From Nitrospirota bacterium (GTDB lineage Bacteria; Nitrospirota; Nitrospiria; SBBL01; JAADHI01): a stretch of DNA of 64,000 nt. Shown here in pieces: positions 22,308 through 32,153 of the stretch. The notes under the pieces were generated by a model that ran no database searches, was not told where the DNA came from, and saw only the letters and a program-made list of their open reading frames with translations. The stretch covers positions 1-64,000 of the forward strand of contig JAJDBT010000016.1 in assembly GCA_029261215.1 (NCBI GenBank), read 5' to 3'. Both the position numbers and the translations under genes were made by a program. Within the stretch, counting starts at the first letter, position 1. Every line of letters begins with the position of its first letter.

Positions 22308-23321
22308 ATGCGCAAGATGTCTTTTTTAATCAAAGAATGGATAATGATCAGTTTTTTAGCAGCCCTGGTCTTAATCACCGTACCAGCAGACGTGTGGCCG
22401 AGTTGCGGCTCGGCCAACTGCTTTCTCGTAACCGGCACACAGGATGGCATTGGTGCCCCGGGCAAAATGACATTGGATATTTCCTATCGCTACATCCCGA
22501 TGGACAAATTTCAGCGGGGAAACAGCAGCACCAATGAAGTCATCGTCCCAAAGGTCGATTTTAAAAACGGCGTGATTGTCCCAGACCATCACCGCGAAGT
22601 CCGCACCATCAATGAACTCATGCAGGTAGATGTCATTTACGGAGTGACCGAACGCTTTAGCCTTCAGTTTTCCATTCCGCTGATGAACAACCGGGCGCAT
22701 GAACATTTTGACGAAGTCGGAACGTCGGATGAATTTTTCACACGTCAAGACGGCTCGTCCGGCCTGGGAGACATTCGCCTTACCGGGCGGTACGCACTGG
22801 TGGTTTCGACCCGCCACCTTTTTGTCCTGGGAGGTGGCATCAAGCTCCCAACCGGGGAGTACAAACTGAATGACAGTCACGGGGAGATCAATGAACCCAC
22901 GATCATGCCCGGTACCGGCTCGACCGATGTACTTTTCTCCTTCTTTTACGATTATCAAATCGTTCCACACAAACTGGATACCTTCTTCTCGGGCAATTAT
23001 CAGCTCACGAGCGAAAACGACCTCGACTATCAATTTGCTGACCAAACCCATTTCAATACCGGATTGAACTATCTTCTGAGCGAAAAGGTTTCCGTCAGTG
23101 GACAATTGAATCTGCAGCTGAAACCGCATGACACATTCAAAGGTCAAAATGTTCCTTCGACAGGGGGAAAGTGGCTCTACGTGACGCCGGGCATTCAGGT
23201 TCAGGCATCGGATCATCTTGGGCTTTACACCTTTGTGCAGATTCCACTCATGCAAGATGTCAACGAGGTCAATATCGTGGCGCGTTATGCACTGGCCATC
23301 GGGGCCTCGTACAGCTTCTAA
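22308..23321 (+). CDS. Outer-membrane beta-barrel protein (transporter-like)
   Basis: Signal peptide followed by WPSCGSANCF; barrel-like strands, ends with GASYSF; AAGGAG RBS. Confidence 0.7.
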   Translation: MRKMSFLIKEWIMISFLAALVLITVPADVWPSCGSANCFLVTGTQDGIGAPGKMTLDISYRYIPMDKFQRGNSSTNEVIVPKVDFKNGVIVPDHHREVRTINELMQVDVIYGVTERFSLQFSIPLMNNRAHEHFDEVGTSDEFFTRQDGSSGLGDIRLTGRYALVVSTRHLFVLGGGIKLPTGEYKLNDSHGEINEPTIMPGTGSTDVLFSFFYDYQIVPHKLDTFFSGNYQLTSENDLDYQFADQTHFNTGLNYLLSEKVSVSGQLNLQLKPHDTFKGQNVPSTGGKWLYVTPGIQVQASDHLGLYTFVQIPLMQDVNEVNIVARYALAIGASYSF

Positions 23322-23382
23322 GCCGTGATGCCGCATTCAGTTATGGATAAAGATTATTGATAAAAGATAAAGGAGTAAAACC

Positions 23383-24765
23383 ATGTTTTTTCAAACGAAG
23401 ACAACAAAACAATGGGCAACAGTTCTTCTGGGTTTGCCGCTTGCACTTTTATTAACCCAGTGCGCCGAGCAGTATGATTCACCCGTCACAGAAACACACA
23501 ATGAAAAAGCCTATGTCGCCAGCGCCAATGGCACAATCGCCGTCATCACCCACGGAGACATCCCCAAACGCGTGAAGACGATTGAAGCCGACGGCTCAAA
23601 CGATGTCGCCGCCAGCTTCGGCCACGTCTATATCAATCGCTCAGAGAGCAACTCCGTGGCCGTAATCGACGCCAACAAGGAGGTCTTAAAGGGATCTATT
23701 TCCGTAGGAGAACGTCCGGTTCACAGCCGGGTGGTCAAAGGCGGCAACTTGCTTTTGGTGGGGAACGACGGACCGCGGGATGACACCACAACAAGCGATG
23801 ACGATATCTTAGTGGCTCAGGATGATTCGATCTCAGTCATTGATACGAATCCAAATAATACTTCCTTCATGACAGAGATTGCCCGGATTCGAGTGGGAAA
23901 CGGACATCACATCATCACCTACAGCGATGAAACACAACGGGCGGCCGTCAGCAACCTCTCCGCAGGAACCGTCTCCATCATCGATATCAACACGCTTTCG
24001 GTGATGTGTACGGTTCCGGTGGGCATTGTCCCGCACGGCATTGACTATTCCCATGTGAGCGGACAGGCCTACAACGCCAATGTGTCCGACCCGACGAACG
24101 CCGTCACAATCATCAATTTGGACGCCGCGATCACGATTCCGGCCAATCCTTACGATCAAACAGACGCCGCCTGTACGGCACTCGTTGCAGGAAGCATTGC
24201 AAAGGGAACCGGTTCCGGACAGATCCCGGTTTCCGGCTATATACAAAGCAATCATTCCGGGGCTTTTGTATTCACAGTGGGTTATGACGACGTGACTACA
24301 ACCGGTTATGTCTCCGCCATCAGGGCGTCGGACAACGTCGTGGTCTCCGTCCTGCCTCTGAGCAACTTCAAACCGGACAAGTTCGCGATAACCGAGGAGG
24401 ACAACCGGATGTATGTCAGTGGTGTCAAGGATGACGACAACGCAACAACAGTCCCCGGCACAAGCGTTGCGGTGCTTGATATTGACCCGGCCACCGGGAC
24501 GCTCACAACCCACGCCACAACGCCCTTTATTTTCGTTGGAACAGGGCATGACCATCGGGCGATTGTGCTCAGCAGTGACGACTTACGTCTCTTTGTGCCA
24601 AACTCAGGAGAGAGCCCTGGAACGGTTTCCGTAATCGACACTGCCACGCTGACCGTCCTCAATACCATCGCGGTGGCAGATGAACCCAATGCGCTGACTT
24701 ACGTCGATGCGGCAACACTCGCGCTCCCCGCAGGAACGGGAGGCAGCGGCGAACATTCCCACTGA
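23383..24765 (+). CDS. YVTN/YncE-type beta-propeller lipoprotein
   Basis: Lipobox LLTQC; repeats such as SVAVIDANKEVLKGSISVGERPVH, GTVSIIDINTLSVMCTVPVGIVPHGI. Confidence 0.8.
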   Translation: MFFQTKTTKQWATVLLGLPLALLLTQCAEQYDSPVTETHNEKAYVASANGTIAVITHGDIPKRVKTIEADGSNDVAASFGHVYINRSESNSVAVIDANKEVLKGSISVGERPVHSRVVKGGNLLLVGNDGPRDDTTTSDDDILVAQDDSISVIDTNPNNTSFMTEIARIRVGNGHHIITYSDETQRAAVSNLSAGTVSIIDINTLSVMCTVPVGIVPHGIDYSHVSGQAYNANVSDPTNAVTIINLDAAITIPANPYDQTDAACTALVAGSIAKGTGSGQIPVSGYIQSNHSGAFVFTVGYDDVTTTGYVSAIRASDNVVVSVLPLSNFKPDKFAITEEDNRMYVSGVKDDDNATTVPGTSVAVLDIDPATGTLTTHATTPFIFVGTGHDHRAIVLSSDDLRLFVPNSGESPGTVSVIDTATLTVLNTIAVADEPNALTYVDAATLALPAGTGGSGEHSH

Positions 24766-24873
24766 TTATTTGAGGGGAAGTTTTCCGGCGAACGGGAGAG
24801 TCGCTTGTCTCCCGTTCGCCCATCGCCATTTAAACAGGGGATGTGATACAAACATAAAACCACTTGAGGAAGC

Positions 24874-25404
24874 ATGAGAAAAATAAAAAGTAAGAGAACC
24901 ACTCTGATCTTGAGATTCTGTACGGGACTTGGGGTCTTTTTCCTTTTATCCGGCATGGCGGGCAAACCACCGCTCGTGGGCGGCCCGGCACCGCATTTTC
25001 AACTGCACTCCCTGAGTGGGTCTCCCGTCGGAATTGCAGATTATCAGGGAAAAGTCGTGCTGCTCACCTTTTGGGCAACATGGTGCAAACCCTGTAAACA
25101 GGAGATGCCCGAAATTCAGACGGCCTATGAAAAACTCAAAGACCAGGGTTTTGTCGTGCTGGCGCTTAATTTTGGCGAGAAAGGCCCCGTCGCTGAAAAA
25201 CTCGTCAAAGAAATGGGTCTGACTTTTCCGGTTTTACTGGATGAAGACGTTGAAGTCGCGGAGCGACATCAGGTGGTTTCCCTGCCCGTCAGTTTTTTTA
25301 TCGATCCAAACGGCATCATCAAAAAAAAAGTGATTGGCGGAACACTCACACAAGAAGAAATCACCATCATCTTTCACGAGCTTCAAGGAACAACGAAATC
25401 ATGA
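24874..25404 (+). CDS. TlpA/ResA-family thiol-disulfide oxidoreductase
   Basis: VVLLTFWATWCKPCKQEMPEIQTAYEKL; N-terminal signal anchor. Confidence 0.93.
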   Translation: MRKIKSKRTTLILRFCTGLGVFFLLSGMAGKPPLVGGPAPHFQLHSLSGSPVGIADYQGKVVLLTFWATWCKPCKQEMPEIQTAYEKLKDQGFVVLALNFGEKGPVAEKLVKEMGLTFPVLLDEDVEVAERHQVVSLPVSFFIDPNGIIKKKVIGGTLTQEEITIIFHELQGTTKS

Positions 25405-25535
25405 GATGCATCCAGCGTTGGATCTCAATAAAAGCGGAGTTAAAATCCGCCGAGTGTCTCCGATTCGCTCGTCCATTTTCACAAAGGGCCTATTTCAAAA
25501 AAAACTGAACAGATATCGGACATTTCCGGATAAGC

Positions 25536-25868
25536 GTGCATAACGTGGCTCAGAACCAAAAAATAAAAAATACCGCGATTTTCGTGATCAGCATCTACTT
25601 CTGTTTATCCGCTTTGATGACCGTGGAGGCAGGAAAGCACCTGCTTAAACACCACCGTTCATCCGCCCATCAGGGGAAAAATCGTGTTTCCTACACCTGT
25701 AACTGGATGTGCGGCGCATTAACGCCCTTACAATCGATTGAACCCTCACTCGATCAAACACGGTTACCCTTTGCGGGAAAAGCCTCGGATATCGTCCCGT
25801 CCGTACTTGGCTATTATTTCACCCCCGATCAGCATGGCCGCGCTCCACCACACCTCACTTCATATTAG
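25536..25868 (+). CDS. Small membrane protein with His-rich segment and CxxxC motif (family member P3)
   Basis: N-terminal TM; GKHLLKHHRSSAHQGKNRVSYTCNWMC; C-terminal RAPP; parallels 21885..22202. Confidence 0.65.
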   Translation: MHNVAQNQKIKNTAIFVISIYFCLSALMTVEAGKHLLKHHRSSAHQGKNRVSYTCNWMCGALTPLQSIEPSLDQTRLPFAGKASDIVPSVLGYYFTPDQHGRAPPHLTSY

Positions 25869-25929
25869 GACAATCCATTTTCGCAGGGCCCGATGGCCCA
25901 TCAACTTCCTAACCTTGAAGGAGGATATC

Positions 25930-26364
25930 GTGAATTCCGCGAGAAGTTTGATCATTTTGGAATTGTATTTAAATGTGTCTGTTCCCAAAGAAAACCCCCA
26001 TGAAGAAACCCTGACGGTGCGAGTCAAACTCGACGGCAAATTTCAACGGGAGATTTTACAGCAGATTGAAAAAACACTCTCTGAGTTGTCCGGAGTCCAT
26101 TCAGTTAATCTGACCAGTATGAGAAGTCATGCATTGATTGACGTGAATTCCAGCCAAGTACGCCCCGATGACCTCATCGCGGCGATTGAACGCATCAAGG
26201 GGGACAGTTGGCAGTGTACCGCTGATTTTAATCATGAAACCGCCAAGATTTACCATATTGAAGAAAAAGTCGGGGCGAATGTCAGTTGGGTTCGGCATCC
26301 TCAACTGAATATGCCATATGGGCTCAAGCCGGGCTCCCCTCATAAAAAGTCTGGAGTGAAATAA
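25930..26364 (+). CDS. HMA-like (ferredoxin-fold) small protein without CxxC
   Basis: GTG start preceded by GAAGGAGG; LTVRVKLDGKFQREILQQIEKTLSELSGVHSVNLTSMRSHALIDVNSSQVRPDDLIAAIERI resembles HMA/ferredoxin fold. Confidence 0.6.
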   Translation: MNSARSLIILELYLNVSVPKENPHEETLTVRVKLDGKFQREILQQIEKTLSELSGVHSVNLTSMRSHALIDVNSSQVRPDDLIAAIERIKGDSWQCTADFNHETAKIYHIEEKVGANVSWVRHPQLNMPYGLKPGSPHKKSGVK

Positions 26365-26682
26365 GGGTTGAGTCGGTGGTTTGGAAGGGGCCTTCGACCT
26401 TAACACCAGCCTCTTCCGAGCAGTCTGATTTTCAAGAGGATTGTTTATTAGAATGAACCCATCTTTGCATTCTATTTTTGCAGGGGGTTCGGCTCGGGTT
26501 GCAGAGAGAGTCAACGAAACCTTGATCCAAATGACGGGAATCGATCAACAGGGCCTGATTCAGGAAATCTTTTTCGGGTTTAACGGGGGGAGAAACTGCC
26601 GTATACGAATGACCGATGCCATGAATGCGTATCGCCCACTAAAGTGAGGAGGAGAGGGGCTTGTTTTTCTAAAGCGCGCTTC

Positions 26683-27642
26683 TTACTGAAAGGCATGCCG
26701 GAATTCAAACGTAAGGGCATAGGACTCCCAGCGCACTTCGTTTAAGGGGGTCCTTGCAATGCCCCCATCACTGAAAAAGACGTAGTCAATACCAGCATCT
26801 GTTCTCCAATCGAGATAGTCGATTTTGACAATAAATGTCCAGTCTTGAATCAGGTGTTCTTCCAAACCCAGCGACGCGGTAATGCCTGTGCCATTGGCTT
26901 CATGCAAAAAACTGAGCGGATGAGCGAACTCTGGCCTCAAGTTCCAGTTGGCGCGCCCTTCATAGCTCGCCCAGTGATACTCAATGGACCCAAAAACGGT
27001 GTGAATGGCATCCATTTCAAGAGACACATCAAGGCCGACCCAGGGTCCGCGCCATTCGGTATCATAAGTACTGTTTAAGCCTGAAAAGGGGCCCAATAAA
27101 GGAACGGTCTGAACCCCATCCGTCATGACCAGGTTTTGCTCGTGATAGGAATAACCCACCAAGGGAGAGAGCCACATCGTGATTCCGGGCCGTCCCAGGC
27201 TTTTCCTGAACCGTGGCCCCATGCCAAACGTCACATCCAAAACATCCCCATCGTCTGCGCTGTTATTCGAGCGGGAAAACTCTGCGGTGCGGTTCTTTTG
27301 ATCATAATCTGAATCCTGGTTGTCTCCCCGATATATTTTCCCCAGACCCAATGCGCCTCGACTGTAAAAAGAAAACGGACTCCGGGAATCATCGACGATC
27401 AGCCGCCCGCCCACCCCAGCCTGCACGATGGAGAGATCTTTCCAGCTTAACTCGGAAAGTACATTGACGTTATTTCCTGAGGGCGACAAACCCGCAATAT
27501 TCCAGCGTAGCTGATCGACCCTGTGACTCACCGAGACATTCAGATCCAGTATGCTTGTCGGTCTGGCCTCTGTATTGTTTGTCCATAAAAAAAACCATCC
27601 CCATAAAAAAACCACGCAGGTCACTGTTTTTAAGTGAAACAT
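26683..27642 (-). CDS. Outer-membrane beta-barrel protein
   Basis: Start taken at MFHLKTVTCVVFLWGWFFLWTNNTEA (signal peptide) rather than the ORF-track start; barrel strands, C-terminal YALTFEFRHAFQ. Confidence 0.7.
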   Translation of the reverse strand: MFHLKTVTCVVFLWGWFFLWTNNTEARPTSILDLNVSVSHRVDQLRWNIAGLSPSGNNVNVLSELSWKDLSIVQAGVGGRLIVDDSRSPFSFYSRGALGLGKIYRGDNQDSDYDQKNRTAEFSRSNNSADDGDVLDVTFGMGPRFRKSLGRPGITMWLSPLVGYSYHEQNLVMTDGVQTVPLLGPFSGLNSTYDTEWRGPWVGLDVSLEMDAIHTVFGSIEYHWASYEGRANWNLRPEFAHPLSFLHEANGTGITASLGLEEHLIQDWTFIVKIDYLDWRTDAGIDYVFFSDGGIARTPLNEVRWESYALTFEFRHAFQ

Positions 27643-27674
27643 CTTTTCTCCCTCAAGGTCTGCATCCCGATCAT

Positions 27675-29120
27675 TCACCAAAGCTTCAACTGTAATCCGA
27701 CATAAGTAATGGCAAGCACAAAATAGGTACAACAGGCGATGCCTAAACCCACACCCGCAACCCGGCCGGGTGCGCTTGAGGGGTGCCCCCATTTTGGCAG
27801 GGCACGATGGTTTAGAATCAACACCGCCCCTGAAAAAATGACCGTACCGGCAAAACCCACCACGGCAGAAAACTGAATCAAAGGGCCAGGGGCATCCAAA
27901 AGCATGGTGACCAGTGTAATCGCCGTAAAAAAATAGAGAAAACGACGATACCAATATTTCGGGGCTTTGTCCCGGCTGGATGGAAAAAGCTGTCGCACCA
28001 TGTCTGTATTGATGCGGCAGATGGCGTCAATCGTCGTAAGCCAGGTATCTGCCAGAAAGGCGGCCGAGACAAAAAGGAACAGCATCCGCCCCCAAACACC
28101 CCACTGCACTTCAAAAAACCGGGCCTGTACGACTGCCAATTGATATTTTTCAGGCAGCACCCCTTCGGGAAAAAGCAGGGCATAGGCAAACAGACATGTC
28201 ATGAGTGTTGTGAAGAGGTTTCCGACGACGCCAATCCCGCTGTCTACCCATAAAAAACGCCGCCATTGTTTTAGTGGCGGGCCGGGTTTCGTACCCTGGG
28301 GCATCGTCCAGCCCTCCAGATGATTGGGCTCGGCGACATGCCGCGCCGCCATGCCAACGCCTTTTTCACGCAGCCAGTAGGAATAAAAAAGCGTCCAGAA
28401 GCCTCCTAATCCTGCGAAGGTCACGGCCGTAAGTAACTTTGTGGCGTCTTCTGACTCCCAAAGACGACCTGCTGGCCATTGCGGCCAAAAGAGCGCACTG
28501 GAAAACGCGGGAATGTGCTGCCAGACATCAGGGTGCATACAAGCCACCAAAAGACCGATGAGCGTGACGGCAGCCACCGCAAACATGATGCGTTCGATCA
28601 AACGATAAACGCCGCGACTAAACCGAATGGCAATAAAAAAAACGGCAATCGAAAGATAGCCCCAAAACAGGGTTTGTGAACGCGTGCTCCAGCCCTTTGG
28701 AAAATCGGTCATGGCCGACAAAGCGGTGCCGCCTGCCGAGGCAAAGGCGCCAAACCAGAGAAAAGAAATCCCCATTAAAACCCAAAGACAGATGGCAAAG
28801 GTTCGATTTAAGCGGATAAAACCTTGCCAGATGCTTTCGCCTGTCATCGCCGTGTAATGTCCAATTTGAAAATTAAGGGGATATTGAAGAAAACAGGCCG
28901 GAATCAGCAAAAAAAGAAAACCCAAACCATATTTCGCCACAAGGTAAGGCCACCAGATTAACTCTCCGCTGCCCTGCGCCAGCGCCATCCAGACGATGCC
29001 CGGCCCAAGAGCCAGCCACCAGCCGGAAAAGGGCGGCATTGCAGCCGGCTTCAATCTGGCCATTGAAAATAAACCAGACGCACCTGGGTGTTTTTCAGGA
29101 GAAGTGGGAGAGGGATTCAT
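27675..29120 (-). CDS. Divergent Nramp-family membrane transporter
   Basis: ALGPGIVWMALAQGSGELIWWPYLVAKYGLGFLFLLIPACFLQYPLNFQIGHYTAMTGESIWQGF; >10 TM segments. Confidence 0.75.
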   Translation of the reverse strand: MNPSPTSPEKHPGASGLFSMARLKPAAMPPFSGWWLALGPGIVWMALAQGSGELIWWPYLVAKYGLGFLFLLIPACFLQYPLNFQIGHYTAMTGESIWQGFIRLNRTFAICLWVLMGISFLWFGAFASAGGTALSAMTDFPKGWSTRSQTLFWGYLSIAVFFIAIRFSRGVYRLIERIMFAVAAVTLIGLLVACMHPDVWQHIPAFSSALFWPQWPAGRLWESEDATKLLTAVTFAGLGGFWTLFYSYWLREKGVGMAARHVAEPNHLEGWTMPQGTKPGPPLKQWRRFLWVDSGIGVVGNLFTTLMTCLFAYALLFPEGVLPEKYQLAVVQARFFEVQWGVWGRMLFLFVSAAFLADTWLTTIDAICRINTDMVRQLFPSSRDKAPKYWYRRFLYFFTAITLVTMLLDAPGPLIQFSAVVGFAGTVIFSGAVLILNHRALPKWGHPSSAPGRVAGVGLGIACCTYFVLAITYVGLQLKLW

Positions 29121-29188
29121 TCCGTAGTCAGAATATCTTTGTTGTGGCCGATTTTAGTTGGACGGCCGACACGATAACACGAGGGAAT

Positions 29189-30274
29189 CTAATTCTCAAA
29201 TTCGCTGGTCAATTGCCCACAAGCCGCTAAAATATCGCGGCCTTTGCTCTTGCGAATGGTTGTCCGGATTTTATGCTGATGCAGCCAGTCTTGAAATCTT
29301 AAAATCTGCCCATCCGGTGTCGGCTGATAAAGCGCGCCGGGATAGGCGTTGAAAGGAATGAGGTTGATCTTGCACTGAATGCCCTTGACCAGTTGCACAA
29401 GTCGCGCGGCATCCTCGAGCGAATCGTTTATGCCTGAAAGCATGACATATTCAAAGGTAATCGAGCGGCGCGGCGGCAAGGGCAATGCACGACAGGCCGC
29501 CATCAACTCTTTGAGCGGATAAAGCCGATTCACTTTTGGCATGATTCGGCTTCGGATCTCATCCGTTGTTGCATTAAGCGAAATCGAGAGGTTGACGGAG
29601 ACGGGGCCTGCGATCAGGGTTTTAATCTGGGGAATGAGTCCGGCCGTTGAAACCGTCACCCGGCGAGAAGCGAGGTTGAGACCCATCGGGGAAATCATGC
29701 GTTCACAGGCCGCCGTCACGGCATTCAGATTCGCCAGCGGCTCTCCCATGCCCATGAGCACGACATTCGTAATGCTTTCTTCGTCGGGCAATGTGGCCTG
29801 AACGCTCAAAAACTGATTGATGATTTCATCCACACGCAAGTTCCGCTTCAGTCCTTCTTGCGCAGTGAGGCAAAAATTACAATCGAGGGTACAACCCGCT
29901 TGAGAAGAAATACAAAGCGTGCGGCGTTTTTTTTCGCTTCGAATGAGCACCGTTTCGATCTGTTTACCATCGGCCAATTCAAATAAAAACTTTTCAGTGC
30001 CATCCGATGATTTTTGATGCGTCACCACTTTCAAATGGGACAATACGGCTTTTTCCGAAAGAAGTCGGCGGTCTGACTTCGAAAGGTTGGTCATGCTTTC
30101 AAAGTCAGCTGCAAACTGTTTATAAATCCAGGACAATACTTGCTCTGAACGATATCTTTTCCAGCCCAAACGGGACAGGAACAAGGTCACTTCTTCAAAA
30201 GACAGCGCCAGGAGGTTTTGTTTTGCGGGAAGCGTGTTGAGGTCTTTATTTTCTGTTGTTTGTATCTGCATCAT
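29189..30274 (-). CDS. rlmN: 23S rRNA (adenine(2503)-C(2))-methyltransferase
   Basis: Radical-SAM CTLDCNFC, VVLMGMGEPLANLNAV, MLSGINDSLEDAARL. Confidence 0.97.
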   Translation of the reverse strand: MMQIQTTENKDLNTLPAKQNLLALSFEEVTLFLSRLGWKRYRSEQVLSWIYKQFAADFESMTNLSKSDRRLLSEKAVLSHLKVVTHQKSSDGTEKFLFELADGKQIETVLIRSEKKRRTLCISSQAGCTLDCNFCLTAQEGLKRNLRVDEIINQFLSVQATLPDEESITNVVLMGMGEPLANLNAVTAACERMISPMGLNLASRRVTVSTAGLIPQIKTLIAGPVSVNLSISLNATTDEIRSRIMPKVNRLYPLKELMAACRALPLPPRRSITFEYVMLSGINDSLEDAARLVQLVKGIQCKINLIPFNAYPGALYQPTPDGQILRFQDWLHQHKIRTTIRKSKGRDILAACGQLTSEFEN

Positions 30275-30306
30275 TCAATGTTCAAGCACATCAATCAAAA
30301 AAAGAA

Positions 30307-30335
30307 GGGCGGCGGAATGTTCCCATCCGCCGCCC
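30307..30335 (-). terminator. Rho-independent terminator for sodB
   Basis: GGGCGGCGGA-N9-TCCGCCGCCC, T-rich on the minus strand. Confidence 0.75.
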
Positions 30336-30370
30336 CAAAAGATCGATCAAAGATCGATCTTAAAAACAGG

Positions 30371-30967
30371 TTACAGATTAGATTCAACAAACTCCCAATT
30401 CACCAGATTCCAGAAGGCTTCGACATACTTGGGACGGGCATTGCGGTAATCAATGTAATAAGCGTGTTCCCAAACATCGCAGGTCAGAATGGGGGTTTTT
30501 CCATCGGCAAGCGGACAACCTGCGTTTGGAGATTGCACGATACTGAGCGTTCCGGCATTGTCTTTTGCAAGCCAGGCCCAGCCACTGCCAAACAGTTTGA
30601 CGGCTGCGGTTGAAAATTGCTCTTTAAATGCATCGAAGCTGCCAAAGGTATCGTTGATCGCTTCCGCAACCTTACCTGTGGGCGCACCACCGCCGTTTGG
30701 GCCAAGACAATTCCAATAAAAGCTGTGATTGTAAATTTGAGCGGCATTATTGAAGATCGCCGTTTTTTTATCGGCCGGAAGCGTGTTACTTTTTTGAATC
30801 AGTTCCTCAAGAGATTTTGATTCCAAATCAGTTCCGCCGACAAGTCCGTTTAAATTCGTAACATAGGAATTGTGGTGTTTTCCGTAATGAAAATCAATAG
30901 TCTCCGGGCTGATATGTGGTGCCAAGCTGTCTTTCGCCCAAGGTAATGCTGGTAGTTGATGTGACAT
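30371..30967 (-). CDS. sodB: Superoxide dismutase [Fe]
   Basis: ISPETIDFHYGKHHNSYVTNLN, YNHSFYWNCLGPNGGG, DVWEHAYYIDYRN. Confidence 0.96.
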   Translation of the reverse strand: MSHQLPALPWAKDSLAPHISPETIDFHYGKHHNSYVTNLNGLVGGTDLESKSLEELIQKSNTLPADKKTAIFNNAAQIYNHSFYWNCLGPNGGGAPTGKVAEAINDTFGSFDAFKEQFSTAAVKLFGSGWAWLAKDNAGTLSIVQSPNAGCPLADGKTPILTCDVWEHAYYIDYRNARPKYVEAFWNLVNWEFVESNL

Positions 30968-31236
30968 TTTTTCCCCTTATCTCATAAGTAGATGGTTTAA
31001 AATCGAACACTGAGAGAGATTTTACATAAGGCTTCGAATCAATTCAACCCATTTCATTTTTTGGGATGGTTTTACTTGCTCGCCTCCAAGAGGCAGAGGG
31101 AGACAAACAGGGTTCCGACATGATAAAATGGTTGCATTCGGAAGATTAGTTTATATAGACTAAGGGCGTTTACCCTTTTTATGAGTCTGGCAACTTGGAC
31201 TCGACACGTTATTTACAATCACCTGAGGTATTTTTT

Positions 31237-32118
31237 ATGGAACAAGCAGTAAATCGCATTGCTCCCCGAAAGCCAGAATCAGCAAATCCTGAGCTGGTAA
31301 AACAAATCGTTGACTATCCTACACTGTTCCTGCTCACCTTGATTTCTGCAGCCACCATTGTTGGGGTTCCACTTTTTGGCTACCTGGTGGGCTACACTGC
31401 TTTTGACTGGGCACTTTTCGCCATCTTTTACGTCGTCACCGGCCTCGGCATTACCGTAGGTTATCATCGTCTCTTTTCTCACCGCAGCTTTACCTGTAAA
31501 ACCTGGGTAAAGATTTACTTTCTCATTACCGGAGGATGGGCTTTAGAAAATTCGGCGCTCAAATGGTGTTCGGATCATATTCGCCACCATGCAAAAACAG
31601 ACACGGATGAAGACCCCTATAATGCCAAAAGAGGGTTTTGGTACAGTCATGTGGTCTGGATTTTCAAAAAAGACCCCTCGTCAGACCTTCCCATTCGGGA
31701 AAAATACAAAACGGCCCTTAAAAAAGATAAGTGGATTATGTGGCAGTACAATAACTACGTGCTCATCGTGCTCAGTGGCCTTGCGCTACCCGCCTTGCTT
31801 GGATTCATCCATCGGGGGTGGGTAGGTGCGGCTTCAGCCTTTATGCTCGGAGGCGCCCTGAGACTTTTTCTCGTCTTAAATTCCACCTTTTTCATTAATT
31901 CGATTTGCCATATGTGGGGGGCTCAACCTTATGGAGACGCCAATAGCAGCCGGGACAACTGGTGGATTTCCCTGATCACTTTTGGAGAAGGCTACCACAA
32001 CTATCACCACAACTTTCCCAGAGACTATCGCAACGGGCCAAAATGGTACAACTTCGACCCGTCCAAATGGCTGATATTCAGCCTCTTTCTGATTGGGGCA
32101 GGCAAAAAAGCAACTTGA
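31237..32118 (+). CDS. Acyl-CoA/fatty-acid delta-9-type desaturase
   Basis: His boxes HRLFSH, HIRHHAKTD, EGYHNYHH. Confidence 0.93.
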   Translation: MEQAVNRIAPRKPESANPELVKQIVDYPTLFLLTLISAATIVGVPLFGYLVGYTAFDWALFAIFYVVTGLGITVGYHRLFSHRSFTCKTWVKIYFLITGGWALENSALKWCSDHIRHHAKTDTDEDPYNAKRGFWYSHVVWIFKKDPSSDLPIREKYKTALKKDKWIMWQYNNYVLIVLSGLALPALLGFIHRGWVGAASAFMLGGALRLFLVLNSTFFINSICHMWGAQPYGDANSSRDNWWISLITFGEGYHNYHHNFPRDYRNGPKWYNFDPSKWLIFSLFLIGAGKKAT

Positions 32119-32153
32119 CCTCATGCACTTTGCTCTGACTCCATTCAGATAAA

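Noticed and set aside
22371-23336. 321-aa minus-strand ORF
   Set aside because: Fully antisense to the better supported outer-membrane barrel gene with RBS and signal peptide; composition looks like a shadow ORF
23833-24555. 240-aa minus-strand ORF
   Set aside because: Antisense shadow of the YVTN propeller repeats
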